Assembly (NCBI GenBank): GCA_028554755.1
Contig: JAPTOF010000001.1
Location: 5,066,501 to 5,130,500, forward strand
Direction: 5' to 3'
DNA from: Cordia subcordata
Taxonomy: Eukaryota; Streptophyta; Magnoliopsida; Boraginales; Cordiaceae
DNA length: 64,000 bases
The notes below the pieces were generated by a model. The model did not search any database, was not told the origin of the DNA, and saw only the letters and a list, made by a program, of their open reading frames with translations. The first letter of the stretch is position 1. Each line of letters opens with the position of its first letter. Position numbers and translations under genes: made by a program. Shown one piece after another: positions 1-10,372 of the stretch.

Positions 1-2516
1 TACTAGCCAAATGCGAGAGTTACACGTTATTTAGAGTAAAATGCTATATTAAGTATGTAGGCCCTCAATAAAGGGTAATTGTAATGTTTCATATCGGGTT
101 GTAGGATGATTTTTTAGTGGTTTATAATTGAATATTGTGAGTCTAACTAATAACTTGAGTTGATTATGTTGGGGCAACTTATTTTGAGGACCAAGTAGTT
201 ATTTGTATCTTACAACACCAGTCTTATTAACGGGTTTGGGTCCTAGAGGGTGACATGGATGGTCAAGTGCATTTGTTTGCTAGCTGATAGTCTCTTTTTC
301 TTTTTTTGAAGAACATAAAACCAATTACATTAACACTAAGTCTCAATAATAAAACTGATCACACTAACACTAAATTTAATATTTGATTCTCTTTTTCTTT
401 TTAGATTAGTGGACTACTTCATAGGTAAGGGTGTGTACTAATCGACAAAAATTGATGACCAGATCGAAATTTCAAGTACAATGAAATCAGGTTTGAAGAA
501 TTGAGGAATTGGGAAAAAAAAAAGTCAAGTTTGGGGATCAATTTGGGAATCGGGTCGGGGGTTGGAATTAATTTTGAATTTTGGAAAAACATTTGAGTAC
601 TAAAATTATTATTTTGGAGGTTGAATTATGTTATCATTTATTCTCCTTTTCCATTGTCCTAATTTCTCAGTGGCGAATTGGGATGGAGAATCGAATAAAA
701 TCTCTTCAAAATTATTCTAATAAAAAACAAATTTGTTGATTGGAACAAAAATTCTCCAATAATCACTCCTATTCGTAGGCGGAAATGTCAAGTCCGATGT
801 CAACGTTTACTGGTGCACAAAGACCCAAGTCAAGATGTGAACCATGCATCCCTACCTAGAAAAATTTAAGAAGACGTCAACGATTGGCCTTATTTTGATT
901 AACAATTCCACACTCAAGATAACACTTTGGAGCAATTCTTCAGAATGTCACGGCCTCTTTTCCACATGATGAAACGCGTCTTGTATAACGTAATTTCGCA
1001 TGTAATTTCCATTGTTTTAAAATGATTTGGACATTTTTTGTTGCTTTTATGCAAGAGAGGCATATTTGTTTAGAATTGATGACCCTTGCATCTAAAACAA
1101 AAAATTTGTTCCTACTTAATGGGTCCAATAAATTGTTCTATTTCACCCGAAAAATAAAAATAAAATAGACCGTTTTAAGGATAACTATTAGTTGGTTTGC
1201 ATAGGGCCTTTAATCGAAAATTTTAACCATTATAATTTGTGGATTTAATATTTATAGATTTTTAGATATAATATAATCAAGAATGGGGACGTTTGATTTC
1301 AAATCATACCAATTTTATTTTACTATATCTGAAATCCTTCTATGTATATTACCCTTCCCCCCCCCCACCCCCAAAAATAAAAATAAAAAAAAAAACTTCT
1401 GCATATAAAATTAAGGATGAATGTCAAGAATTAGGAGATACATAATTATTCCACAATAAATCATGTCATATTAACAACTACAAAAGATTTTTGCTATAGG
1501 GAAAACTTTTCCATCCAATTGATGTCAGTTCACAAAAAAAAATTTGTAATTTTGAACAAAAATTTATAGGTAACAAAAATTTTTACTTATATATGAATTT
1601 TTGTTCTTGACTAATAACTTTTTTATTCAAAAAATATAATTTTTTTAATTCTTAACCTACAAATTTTATTTATTTAAAAACTATAATTTTTTTATAGATT
1701 AACGTCAATCTAACTAATGGAAGAGTTTCTCTCCTGCTATAACTTTGAAGCCCATGGTAACTGATCCAAGCCTTGTTACTCCAGATTAAACCTAAAGTAC
1801 GATTCACTGCTTTTCCTTTTTCCCATAATAACTCAAATTGAGCCAACCAATTCTCTCTCTCTCTTCTTTTGTTTTGTGTAAATTTAAAGCATGGCGAAAC
1901 ACTCAACAAAATCAGCTTAGAAAGAGCAGCATGTACGTAATGCGCTTTTACATCAGTTTTTTGTTAGATTCATGTACACTTAACAATGATTTGAGTTGTA
2001 TTACTATCGTTATGGGTTTAAATATTTTGAACCAATTGATTAGGTTTACTTGTGATGGTATGTCAGTAGTGGCCCTAGTTTTGGGTCGTGAAGCAGACGT
2101 CGTGCCTTTTAAGGAGAGTCGTAACGTTCTTCAACATCGATTCTTTATGTGAATTTTGCTTAAATATTTTGGACCAATTAATTAAGCGTACTTGTGGTGA
2201 TAAGCCACTAATTGAGCTTAGATAGTACATAACATTCGTAATATATATTTAAAAGGAAAAACAAAAACCAGTTGAAAAATTCAATAAAAGGAAGAATAAA
2301 CCGTTAACAGAAATTGCAATAAAATAATAATTAATTAAAGGAATGACACAAGTAATTGTTTTCTTAAAATTCCATAAGTATATATATGATATAACTTTCT
2401 CTCCCGGTTTCTCTTGCTTTTTCACCAAATTCACTAGCTACAAGTTTAGAAAGAAAAAATAAAAACCAAAAAATTAACAAGCTAAATTTGAATAATGCTG
2501 CATTCATGCATGCACA

Positions 2517-3144
2517 CGTTGCGGCTTGCTGAGCAGACCCTGAAGCAACCAGACTTCTTCCCCTCTGTCTCGCACTCCGACCACGGCCGCGCTTCGACCG
2601 GCCATGGCTGCTTCCCCCAAATCTCATCCTCTCCGATTTCCTACGTCCAGTTTCCTTCAACAGCTTCCTTTCCGATGACACCATCGCACATTCTGGTAGT
2701 GGCACAGCGTACCTTAAACTACTGTAGCAATACTAATAATGCATGTATCTTTTACGAAACCAATTCATTTCACGACGCTTTTCGTGCGTGATGGTTGAAT
2801 ATGAATGCTCAAGAAGCACAAGAATTATATCAAAGCAGTTGTTCGATGGGAATTGTTAGAGTGGATTAACATGGCAGCCTTGGAGGATGAAGCCATTGAG
2901 TTGTATGATGAAGGGTTCGTAGTTTTAGTTGACCTTGGCCTTGCCACCATTAGTGGCCCAGGAGGAGACGTCCCATATGGTGAAGGGTTCGTAGTTTTAG
3001 TCAACCTTGGCCTTGCCACCATTAGTGTCCCAGGAGGAGGCATCCCATATGGTGGCGTACAAGGACATCGGCTTCATTGGAAAATAGCCTCCCACGGCTT
3101 GGTTGCAGACTACTTCTTTTATAGGGACCTCATCGACATAGAAT
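2517..3144 (-). pseudogene. XTH terminal-exon pseudogene (duplicate last exon)
   Basis: Read on the minus strand, this is the last exon of a group III xyloglucan endotransglucosylase/hydrolase, beginning after a good acceptor (tatccag) with FYVDEVPIKEVV and then PMSLYATIWDASSWDTN. It aligns with the exon at 10189-9631. It is broken. The tyrosine codon after GGKAKVD is a TAA stop. A 72-bp tandem duplication (2911-3054) repeats both the WD.SSW motif and that stop. The terminal stop seen in the other copy is lost, so the frame runs on. There are no upstream exons attached: an LTR begins at 3287. A functional product is very unlikely; it could still be transcribed as a 3' extension of the neighbouring XTH gene. 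Confidence 0.85.
2911..3054. repeat. 72-bp tandem duplication inside the XTH pseudo-exon
   Basis: Two adjacent units of 72 bp start at 2911 and 2983 with the shared start aagggttcgt. They differ at a few positions. The other XTH exon copy has one unit. The length is a multiple of three. Confidence 0.9.
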
Positions 3145-3286
3145 CTGGATAAAATGATGTGGAAGATTATTCTCTTGGGAATAAGCAACCACATCCATGA
3201 TAGAAATTTCTCGAGTCACTGAGTTTGAGTCATAGGAATATATCCTCTCATAGAATATTAAGTAAATTAAAGTTCTATAATATAAA

Positions 3287-3783
3287 TGTTGCAAAATTTG
3301 GAGTGTTTGGAACGAAGATAGAACAAATAGAGAAAGATGTAAATACGATGGACACAATATTTTTAATGTGGTTTGACCTTCCGCCTAAATCCACGAGCAG
3401 ACAAAAGAATTAAACTATGATAAGAATGAATACAACGCATGGAGAGAGAGCTCGGGCTTGAAGGCCCTCACCCCTCACACTCTTCTCACCCTCAAGGTCT
3501 CTCGCTCTCTATTTCACATCTTTGTTTCTCTATCTCGCTCTAATATAATAGACAAAAGCCCTTATTTATAGAATACAAGAAACAACAAATATAACAGCAC
3601 TACAAATATGATAATACCACAAACGTGGTAAGACTAGAGATATGATAAGAGAACAAAAAAGATAAGAGTCCAAATATGACAGGTCTCCTAATTTGGCCAA
3701 AACTAAGATCTTTGCTGCCTATTGAGAATATAGGCCATATTCCAACCAATTCTACCTTGGACCATATTCTTTCCTCATCAACA
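3287..3783 (-). mobile_element. Probable copia-type LTR (solo or truncated), minus orientation
   Basis: The 497-bp segment has TGTTG...CAACA ends. On the minus strand it reads like the U3-R-U5 of a plant copia LTR: a TATA-like tataaataagg around 3562-3573, then a CT-rich leader, then a stretch around 3340-3400 with the GTGGATTTAGGC-type motif common near the 3' end of such LTRs. It begins exactly where copy A of the XTH duplication stops matching copy B. I found no convincing target-site duplication, so the 3783 boundary is less certain than 3287. Confidence 0.45.
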
Positions 3784-3970
3784 ACCTCGAATCTCTCTTG
3801 CTCTCACTGTCATTTGCCCCACAAAAGGCCAGCTGCCATGCATTGCTCATATCTCCCAAGTCCTTGGCAGTATCTCCTTTGATCTCTGGCGATGGCCTCA
3901 AGATCAAACCAATATCTACAATGCTCTGCAGTGATCTAAAAAACTCCTCTAAGCGCTTATGACATCCTTA

Positions 3971-4201
3971 ACAGCTTGTAACTCCTTTCTAGTTACAAAA
4001 ATGAGTTGTGGCATTCCATGAAGATAAATACATAAAAGGATCTGCTACAATAAGTGCTTTGGTGGCAACCAAAACTTGGTGGTCTGTCTCATTTGTGGAC
4101 CTGAATCTATTGTTGGTAGCTGGCATTACTGTTAAAATAAAGCTTGTGAAAAGTAGGATGCAAGACATGGAAATATATGAATTTAGTAATTTCGAACTCA
4201 T
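3971..4201 (-). pseudogene. N-terminal fragment of an LRR-XII receptor kinase
   Basis: The minus-strand frame encodes a hydrophobic leader (CILLFTSFILTVMPA) followed by STNETDHQVLVATKALIVAD and PFMYLSSWNATTHFCN. This corresponds to the LRRNT_2 domain that opens the intact kinase at 55717 (NETDQLALLEIKKLIQGDPF, then NVLSSWNQSVHFCNW). The frame ends at a TAG (3989-3991) where the conserved tryptophan after HFCN should be. About six further codons (KGVTSC) still resemble the family before similarity ends. No LRR or kinase portion follows. It is a broken gene piece, possibly carried here by the rearrangement that joined the two XTH exon copies. Confidence 0.75.
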
Positions 4202-4549
4202 TGTTTTCTACTGCTTTTGAGAAACAATCACTTAGTGGAATTAAGACTGCAATGGAGCTTCAACTCAGTTGGCTCTAAATTGAAGCTAGAAATCCTAATA
4301 CAATTTTACATCTTTCAACACTAGCATTTACTTCTTGTCTATTGATACAACTTGATTGTCACGTACCCAAAACCAAACGTGTGACAGAGAATGGTATCAG
4401 AATGAGTTACCAGCTAGAATCGGGAGCTAAGTGCTATGTGAGACAAAGTGTTTTGCCAAGTATGCGGGACGTCAAGTCTCAGCAAGAGTGATTATAATGT
4501 CTCATATCGATTCATGTGGTGATTTTTAAGTGGTTTATAAGTGAATATT

Positions 4550-6175
4550 TGTTTCCTAGAAAATGAATCCAAAGGGGGGGGGGGTGAATTGGATTATTGG
4601 CACAATTAACTAATTAAAAATCTTAAAAATAATCTCAACCAAAATTACATGCAATAATCAAGATAAGTACTTGAAAGTTAAAGAGAGTAGAGTCAAGAAT
4701 ATCAAACACAACAATCTAGAGTGGTTCGAACTCCCGAGGGCCTAGTCCACTATCTAAGATCTGCCCTTAGGATTTCGGAAACTCCACTAGTGAATCGACT
4801 TCTTGCTTAGTACGTTGTAAAAATGTATAACAATGATCACAACCCTTGTTTTGCCACAATGACCATAAGTATAACTCTATACTTGAAGATTTCAACCCTT
4901 CACTCTTGAAAATGGTTCCTCACACCTATGCTATCCAAGAGTACAGAAATTCACTCCCAATATGATAGTAAAGTGTTTGATATACAATGAACTTCTTATG
5001 AGCAAGAATCCAAAGGTATTTAAACATTCCTATGTTGCTCTAAGTAGATAAGCAATTTATGAAGCTCAAGAGAAAAACTCGTTCTTAAATACCAATGATA
5101 TGCAATCAATGAGGGTTGTAATTAATAGAGCAAGATTGCAATAGATAAAGTATATTGATTGCAAGAGAGTTAGGAAAGATGTTTTGAACAAGTTATATTT
5201 GAGTTGGGAGCGATAGAATGTATTTATAAGCCAAAAAAGTAAGTCTCTCAACGGTCAATTTTTTAAAACAATATAGAGGGACTACCGGAGCACACTACCG
5301 GTCGACCCTCTGGGTGTTCCGGTAGTTCCAGAGGCCAATGGTCTTACCGGAACACTCCACCGGTCAACCGCCTGAGTGTTCTGGTAGAGCAATCATGCTC
5401 TCTGTTTTTGCCGGAATGCACTACCGGTCAACCGCCTAAGTAAGCCGGTAGTTGTAGAAAAAGCTAAAAAAGCTATTTTAACTTTTTACCAAAAAGTTGT
5501 TACATATCAACTCAACAGTAAAAGCGTTTTTCTACAGAATTTTGAAACTCAAGACAACTACTTATATAGCATATATCTTCTCTCATTAATGCAATATCAA
5601 CCAACTTGCATAAACATTAAATGCAAAGCTAAAACTTGCACACAATCAAGATTTTTTTACAGATTTTGAATAGGGAATAGGTATATGCAAGTTGTTTACC
5701 TATAGATACATATATATTGAACAAGATGGCTTAAGTACTGAAGTATAAAGCCTATATATGCACTTTTACTGCAGATTCATGCAGGTATATACATATATAC
5801 AATCATATATAATAATCAAGATATCAAAATAATGTATGCTGCAGTATGTAAAGAGGATGTGTTTTCTGTAGGAAAAGACTTTTGAAGACAAGTGTATATA
5901 CTTACAAAGATATATAAGCATGTACTTAGACGAAAGATCAAGATATGTGCATGCAATGTTCTAAGTTTTTGAGTTTCATAGACATTTACTTATATACAAA
6001 GATCAACTTGACAAGAGCTAAAGAACAAGAACTAATTCTCTAAGAAATCTACATAATCTCCATGCTCCATGCATCAATTCCTTTGTTCAAAAACCTTCAC
6101 ATAGCTCAAGCTACTATAATTAACAAAGTGCAATTATGGCATCATCAAAATAGATTAAAATCAATAAGTTCAACA
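4550..6175 (-). mobile_element. Solo LTR of a SIRE/Maximus-type copia element
   Basis: The 1626-bp segment begins TGTTTCCTAG and ends TTCAACA, and is flanked by a perfect 5-bp duplication ATATT (4545-4549 and 6176-6180). The duplication copy A carries the empty site (gaatatt followed directly by the downstream flank). On the minus strand it starts TGTTGAAC, soon followed by TTTTGATGATGCC, and ends with a C-run after aattca, the same architecture as the LTR of the large element at 30418. There is no internal region, so this is a product of LTR-LTR recombination or an equivalent loss. The small frames inside it are not genes. Confidence 0.9.
5275..5465. repeat. Three-fold CG-rich inverted-repeat cluster in the solo LTR
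   Basis: Three diverged units of about 60-65 bp share the core ACCGGTC(g/a)ACC and are each bracketed by ACCGG and CCGGTAG, so each can fold on itself. The CG density contrasts with the AT-rich LTR around it. Comparable islands occur in the large element at about 30885-31045 and 36725-36865. Confidence 0.7.
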
Positions 6176-6294
6176 ATATTGGAGGTATAACTAATAACTT
6201 CGGTTAACTATTTTAGAACAATTTATTTTAGGGCCCAAATAATTATTTCTTATACTTATAACACCAGTCTTACTAGTGAGTTTAGGCTCCGAGA

Positions 6295-6832
6295 CAGAGG
6301 CGGACCTTCCTTAAGATAAGGGGGGGCCATGGCCCCCTAATTTTTTTGTTTTTTTTAAAAGATACGTATATAATATAATTGATTCTTTATTAAAAAAATA
6401 TTAAAAATTTTTTTTTGTTGGCCTCCCCAACAACTCAACTAATTTAATTCATATAAGTTGAGTTACTATTATTTATGATATATTCTATTTAAATGTTAAT
6501 CAAAATTATTCAATTTGTATGAATATCAGTCTTATTTTCTTTTACTTTACAAAGGTAGCTAATTTGTTCTTACCAAATTATGTAGAAAATTTTCAAGTCT
6601 CAATTCATTATTATTTTTTTGTAAAAGAATATGGAGGAGTATTATAATTAAGGTATATTATTATACTAGTATGATTTGTGTTTATTTTTTTAAATTATTT
6701 GTATTTAAACATACTTTAAGGCATCTGAAAATAAATATGCACTTTAATAGTTTTTAAATACTTTTTCATATACTTGTTATAGTGTTGATAATTCGTCGCC
6801 CAAATGTTTTGTTTGTTCAAGGTTCGCGACTG
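6295..6832. mobile_element. hAT-like non-autonomous transposon
   Basis: This segment is absent from duplication copy A at the equivalent point (about 250). Its ends are imperfect inverted repeats, CAGAGGCGGACC at the left and the complement of CAGTCGCGAACC at the right. No coding capacity is seen. The 8-bp target duplication expected for hAT elements is not clean, so the superfamily call is tentative, but the insertion itself is well supported by the comparison of copies. Confidence 0.55.
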
Positions 6833-6972
6833 CGGAGGAAGGTGACATAGATGGTTAAAATGGAGTGCTTTTGTTTACTAACCGATTGTCTTTTTTTTTT
6901 TTTTTTCCTTTCGTTTTGAAGAAAGTAAAACCGAATACATTAATACTTTCTAAAATCAGACTATCTCTTTTA

Positions 6973-7470
6973 GGCTCTGTTTGTTTGCCGAAAAATGTTC
7001 TGCTGGAAAATGTTTTCCCTACTTTGGACGGTTGGCACACATGGGAAAATGGGTCAATTGGGAAATAGTTCTCCACTCAACAATGGTTGCGAGGCACATT
7101 TTGATGAAAATGTTTTCCGCAGAAAAGGAGGGAAAAACATTTTCCATAAGAAGAAAAGTTATAATGTTTCTTCTATTTACTTGTTCACCAATTTTTTTCT
7201 CTTTAAAATTTTATTTATAATTATTTTATTTAAATAATTTATTTTGAAATAATAAAATTTATTTGTTAATAGATATTTTCAATTCAATAATATTTTTCAT
7301 TGTGATGATTACCAAATATCAGAAACATTTTCCAAGTATCACAACAAACACCAAAAAATATTTTTCAATATGATACCCAAACACCAAAAAATCTTCTATT
7401 TTCCACGAAAATATTTTTCCTAGGAAACATTTTCTCCCAACAAGTCATTTTCCTACAAACAAACGGGGCA
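6973..7470. mobile_element. Tourist-like MITE (PIF/Harbinger type)
   Basis: The 498-bp element is flanked by TTA on both sides (6970-6972 and 7471-7473). Its terminal inverted repeats are GGCTCTGTTTGTTTG at the left and the complement of TGCCCCGTTTGTTTG at the right. Copy A of the duplication lacks it. The overlapping short frames (6855-7237) lie in the element and are not genes. Confidence 0.7.
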
Positions 7471-8788
7471 TTAGTATGCATTTTCTTTTGAGGGGAAATA
7501 AACTGATTATCCTACACTAAATTGAGGATCTGATTGTCTCTTTTAGTATTCCATATTTTTCTTTCTAGATTAGTGGACTGCTTCATATGTAGGGGTGTGT
7601 ATTAATTGAGGAAAATTGATTATTGAATTAAAATTTTCAGTATAGAAAATCAAGTTTGGAGAATTGGAAATTTTGGGAAAAAATTGGGGTTTGGGGAAAA
7701 ATTTTGAGGAAACCTGTTAGGGATAGGAATTAATTTTGAATTTCGAGAAGAAAATCCGATTACCGAAATTACTTTATATATATCCTTTTTATTTATATTT
7801 CAGAGTGTGAATTATGTTTTAAATTATGTTATTCTTTGAGTTTGGTATATAATATATATATATATATATATTTGTTTATGTTTTAGAATTATAATTATTT
7901 GACATAGGTCATGTTAAAACTAGTTTTGAATTCTTCTTAAAAAAATTGGGGATTCCCCAATCTCCAATGGTTTTTCCTAAATTTCAAGTCTGAAGTCAGT
8001 GCAGAAAGAGTCAAGTCAAGATGGGAACCATGCATCCCTAACTAGAAAAGTTTAAGACGACGTGAACGTTTGGCGGGCCTTATTTTGATAAACAATTCCA
8101 CACGCAAGATGGCCTTTGGAACAATTCTTTGAATGTCACGTCCTCTTAGCACATGATGAAACGCGTCTTCTATAACGTGATTTCGCATGTAATTTCCATT
8201 GTTTCTGAAATGATTTGGACAATTTCTTTTTCTTTTTTTGTTTTATATAAGAAAAGCTTTGCTATTTAGAATTAATGCGTGACCTGTTGCACCTAAAACA
8301 AGAAATTTATTCCTACAAAATGAGTCCAATAAATTGTTCTGTTTTACACAAAAAAAAAAATTTTTTAAATAGAACATTAGATGGTTTGCATTGGGCCTTA
8401 ATCCAAAATTTTAACCATTACAAGTTATTGATTTGATATTTGTAGGTTTTTAGATATCATAAAAAATAGTCAAGAATGGGGATGACAGATTTCAAATCAC
8501 ACCAATTTTATTTTACTATATCTGAAATCGTTCTATGGTATATTAACACCTCCAACAACCCCCTCCCCCCCCAGGGGAGGCCGTAAGAAAGAAATCTGCA
8601 TATAAAATTAAGGATGAATGTTAAGAATTCGAAGATACATAATTATTCCATAACAAATCAAGTCATATAACATCAGCAAAACATTTTCGCTATAACTTTG
8701 AAAGCCATAGTAACTCAAATTAAGCCTTACTTCAGATGAAACCTAAGGTACAACCCACTACTTCTCCTTTTTAGTTTTTCCCATGTAA

Positions 8789-9262
8789 TAGAGCTGCAAA
8801 CGACCCATTTAGGACGGTTTAGTCGTAAGTGCCAACTCGCACCGGGTCTTTGGTGGGTGGGAAGGTCAGCAGATTGATAGATTAAGTGGGTCAGGCGGGT
8901 CCACACTATATATTTTTTAAATATATATAATATTATGCATTTTTAATAAAATAATTATGAAATCAAATACGTAAATTCTTAAGTAATAATATAGGGCAAT
9001 AATAAATCACAAATATAATAATTAAACTTAAATCACATGAGTAATTATACATAACTTTTCAAAATAAAGGTGCATTAAACGAGTTAAATGGATTGGGGGT
9101 TAGGCGGGTTAGCGGCCACCTGCGGGTCGACCCAACCTCAACCCCTTATTTGATGCGTTAGCTCAAATTGACCTGTCTGTCTAGCGAATATTGAATAATC
9201 CTCAACTCTAACTCTCTTTTTAAGTGAGTGACTCACGGGTCTTATCTATTTTGCCAACTCTA
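8789..9262. mobile_element. MITE with TAGAG(C/T)TG ends
   Basis: This insertion is absent from copy A, where the flanks are adjacent (about 1828-1835). Its ends are TAGAGCTGCAAACG and the complement of TAGAGTTGGCAAA, a pair typical of small hAT elements. The flanking 8-mers (8781-8788 and 9263-9270) match only partly. Confidence 0.55.
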
Positions 9263-9630
9263 CACAATAACTCAAATGAGCCAACCAATTATCTGTCTCT
9301 CTTTTTCTTTTGCTTTTTGTAAATTTACAAGTTATGCTGAAACACTAAACAAAATCATCATAGAAAGAACAGCACCTGTAACATATATTCAAAAGGAAAA
9401 AGAAAAACCAGTTGACAATACAATAAAAATAAGAGAAGAAGCCAGCAGAATTTGCAACAAAATAATCATTAATTAAAGGAATGAAATCATATTAAAAATA
9501 TAACTTTCACCTCGCAGTTTTTTCTTGCTTTTTTACCAAATTATCTTGCTACAAGTTTAAAAGAAATTATGAAAACCAAAAAATTAACAAGCTAAATTTG
9601 AATAATGCCGCATGCATGCGTGCATGCATA

Positions 9631-10271
9631 TCACGCTGCGGCTTGCTGGGCAGACCCTGAAGCAACCGGACTTCTTCTCCTCTGTCTTGCACTCCGGCCA
9701 CCGCGGCGTTCCAGCAGGCCATGGCTGCGGCCACCAAATCTCATCCTCTCCGATCTGAGACGTCCGCTTTCCTTGAACAGCTTTCTTTCCGATGGCACCA
9801 TGACGCATTCTGGTAGTGGCATAGCATACCTTAAATTATCGTAGCAATACGAATAATACATGTATCTTTCACGGAACCAATTCATTTCACGACGCTTTTC
9901 GCGCGTGTTGGTTGAATGTGGATGCTCAAGAAGCTCAAGAATAGTATCAGAGCAATTGGTGGATGGAAATTGTTGGAGTGGATTAACATGGCAGCCTTGG
10001 AGGATGAAGCCATTGAGTTTTGTGATGAAGGGGTCGTAGTTGTAGTCCACCTTGGCCTTGCCGCCATTAGTAGCCCAGGAGGAGGCGTCCCACATGGTGG
10101 CGTACAAGGACATTGGCTTCGATGGAAAATCGCCTCCCATGGCTTGGTTGCGGACAACTTCTCTTATGGGGACCTCATCAACATAGAATCTGCATAAACC
10201 AGTGGAATATTATTCTCTTAGGAAATTTCTCGAGTTTGAGTCTTAATAATATTCCCTTATAGAATATTAAG

Positions 10272-10302
<31 letters not shown>

Positions 10303-10328
10303 TAAATAAATTTATGTAGAACTGTCAA

Positions 10329-10372
<44 letters not shown>

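Larger units (their letters stand above)
45..3286. repeat. Segmental duplication, copy A (XTH 3' region)
   Basis: This stretch is collinear with about 4440-10275. Matching landmarks include the cluster around 60-240 (again at 4490-4549 and 6181-6290), the block at 400-450 (again at 7565-7610), the block at 780-1100 (again at 7990-8310), and the XTH terminal exon (2517-3144 against 9631-10189). Copy A lacks the solo LTR and the three DNA transposons found in copy B, so it approximates the pre-insertion state. Its right edge is cut by an LTR at 3287, inside what is intron sequence in copy B. Its left edge may lie outside the window. Apart from the XTH exon I see no gene here; 1-2500 is AT-rich non-coding DNA. 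Confidence 0.8.
4440..10275. repeat. Segmental duplication, copy B (attached to the XTH gene)
   Basis: This copy is collinear with 45-3286 but is expanded by four insertions that copy A lacks: a solo LTR (4550-6175), a hAT-like element (6295-6832), a Tourist-like MITE (6973-7470) and a further MITE (8789-9262). The order of the remaining sequence is preserved. It ends in XTH intron 3 near the AT repeats at 10272. The stretch between the insertions is non-coding apart from the XTH exon. Confidence 0.8.

Noticed and set aside
4392..4400. TGGTATCAG, resembling a retroelement primer site
   Set aside because: The match stops after nine bases and no LTR end lies directly before it; treated as an old repeat remnant or chance.
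5275..5465. Regularly spaced CG-rich repeats that might suggest a CRISPR-like array
   Set aside because: Only three diverged units inside a plant LTR; repeat and spacer parts are not distinct and the host is a eukaryote.
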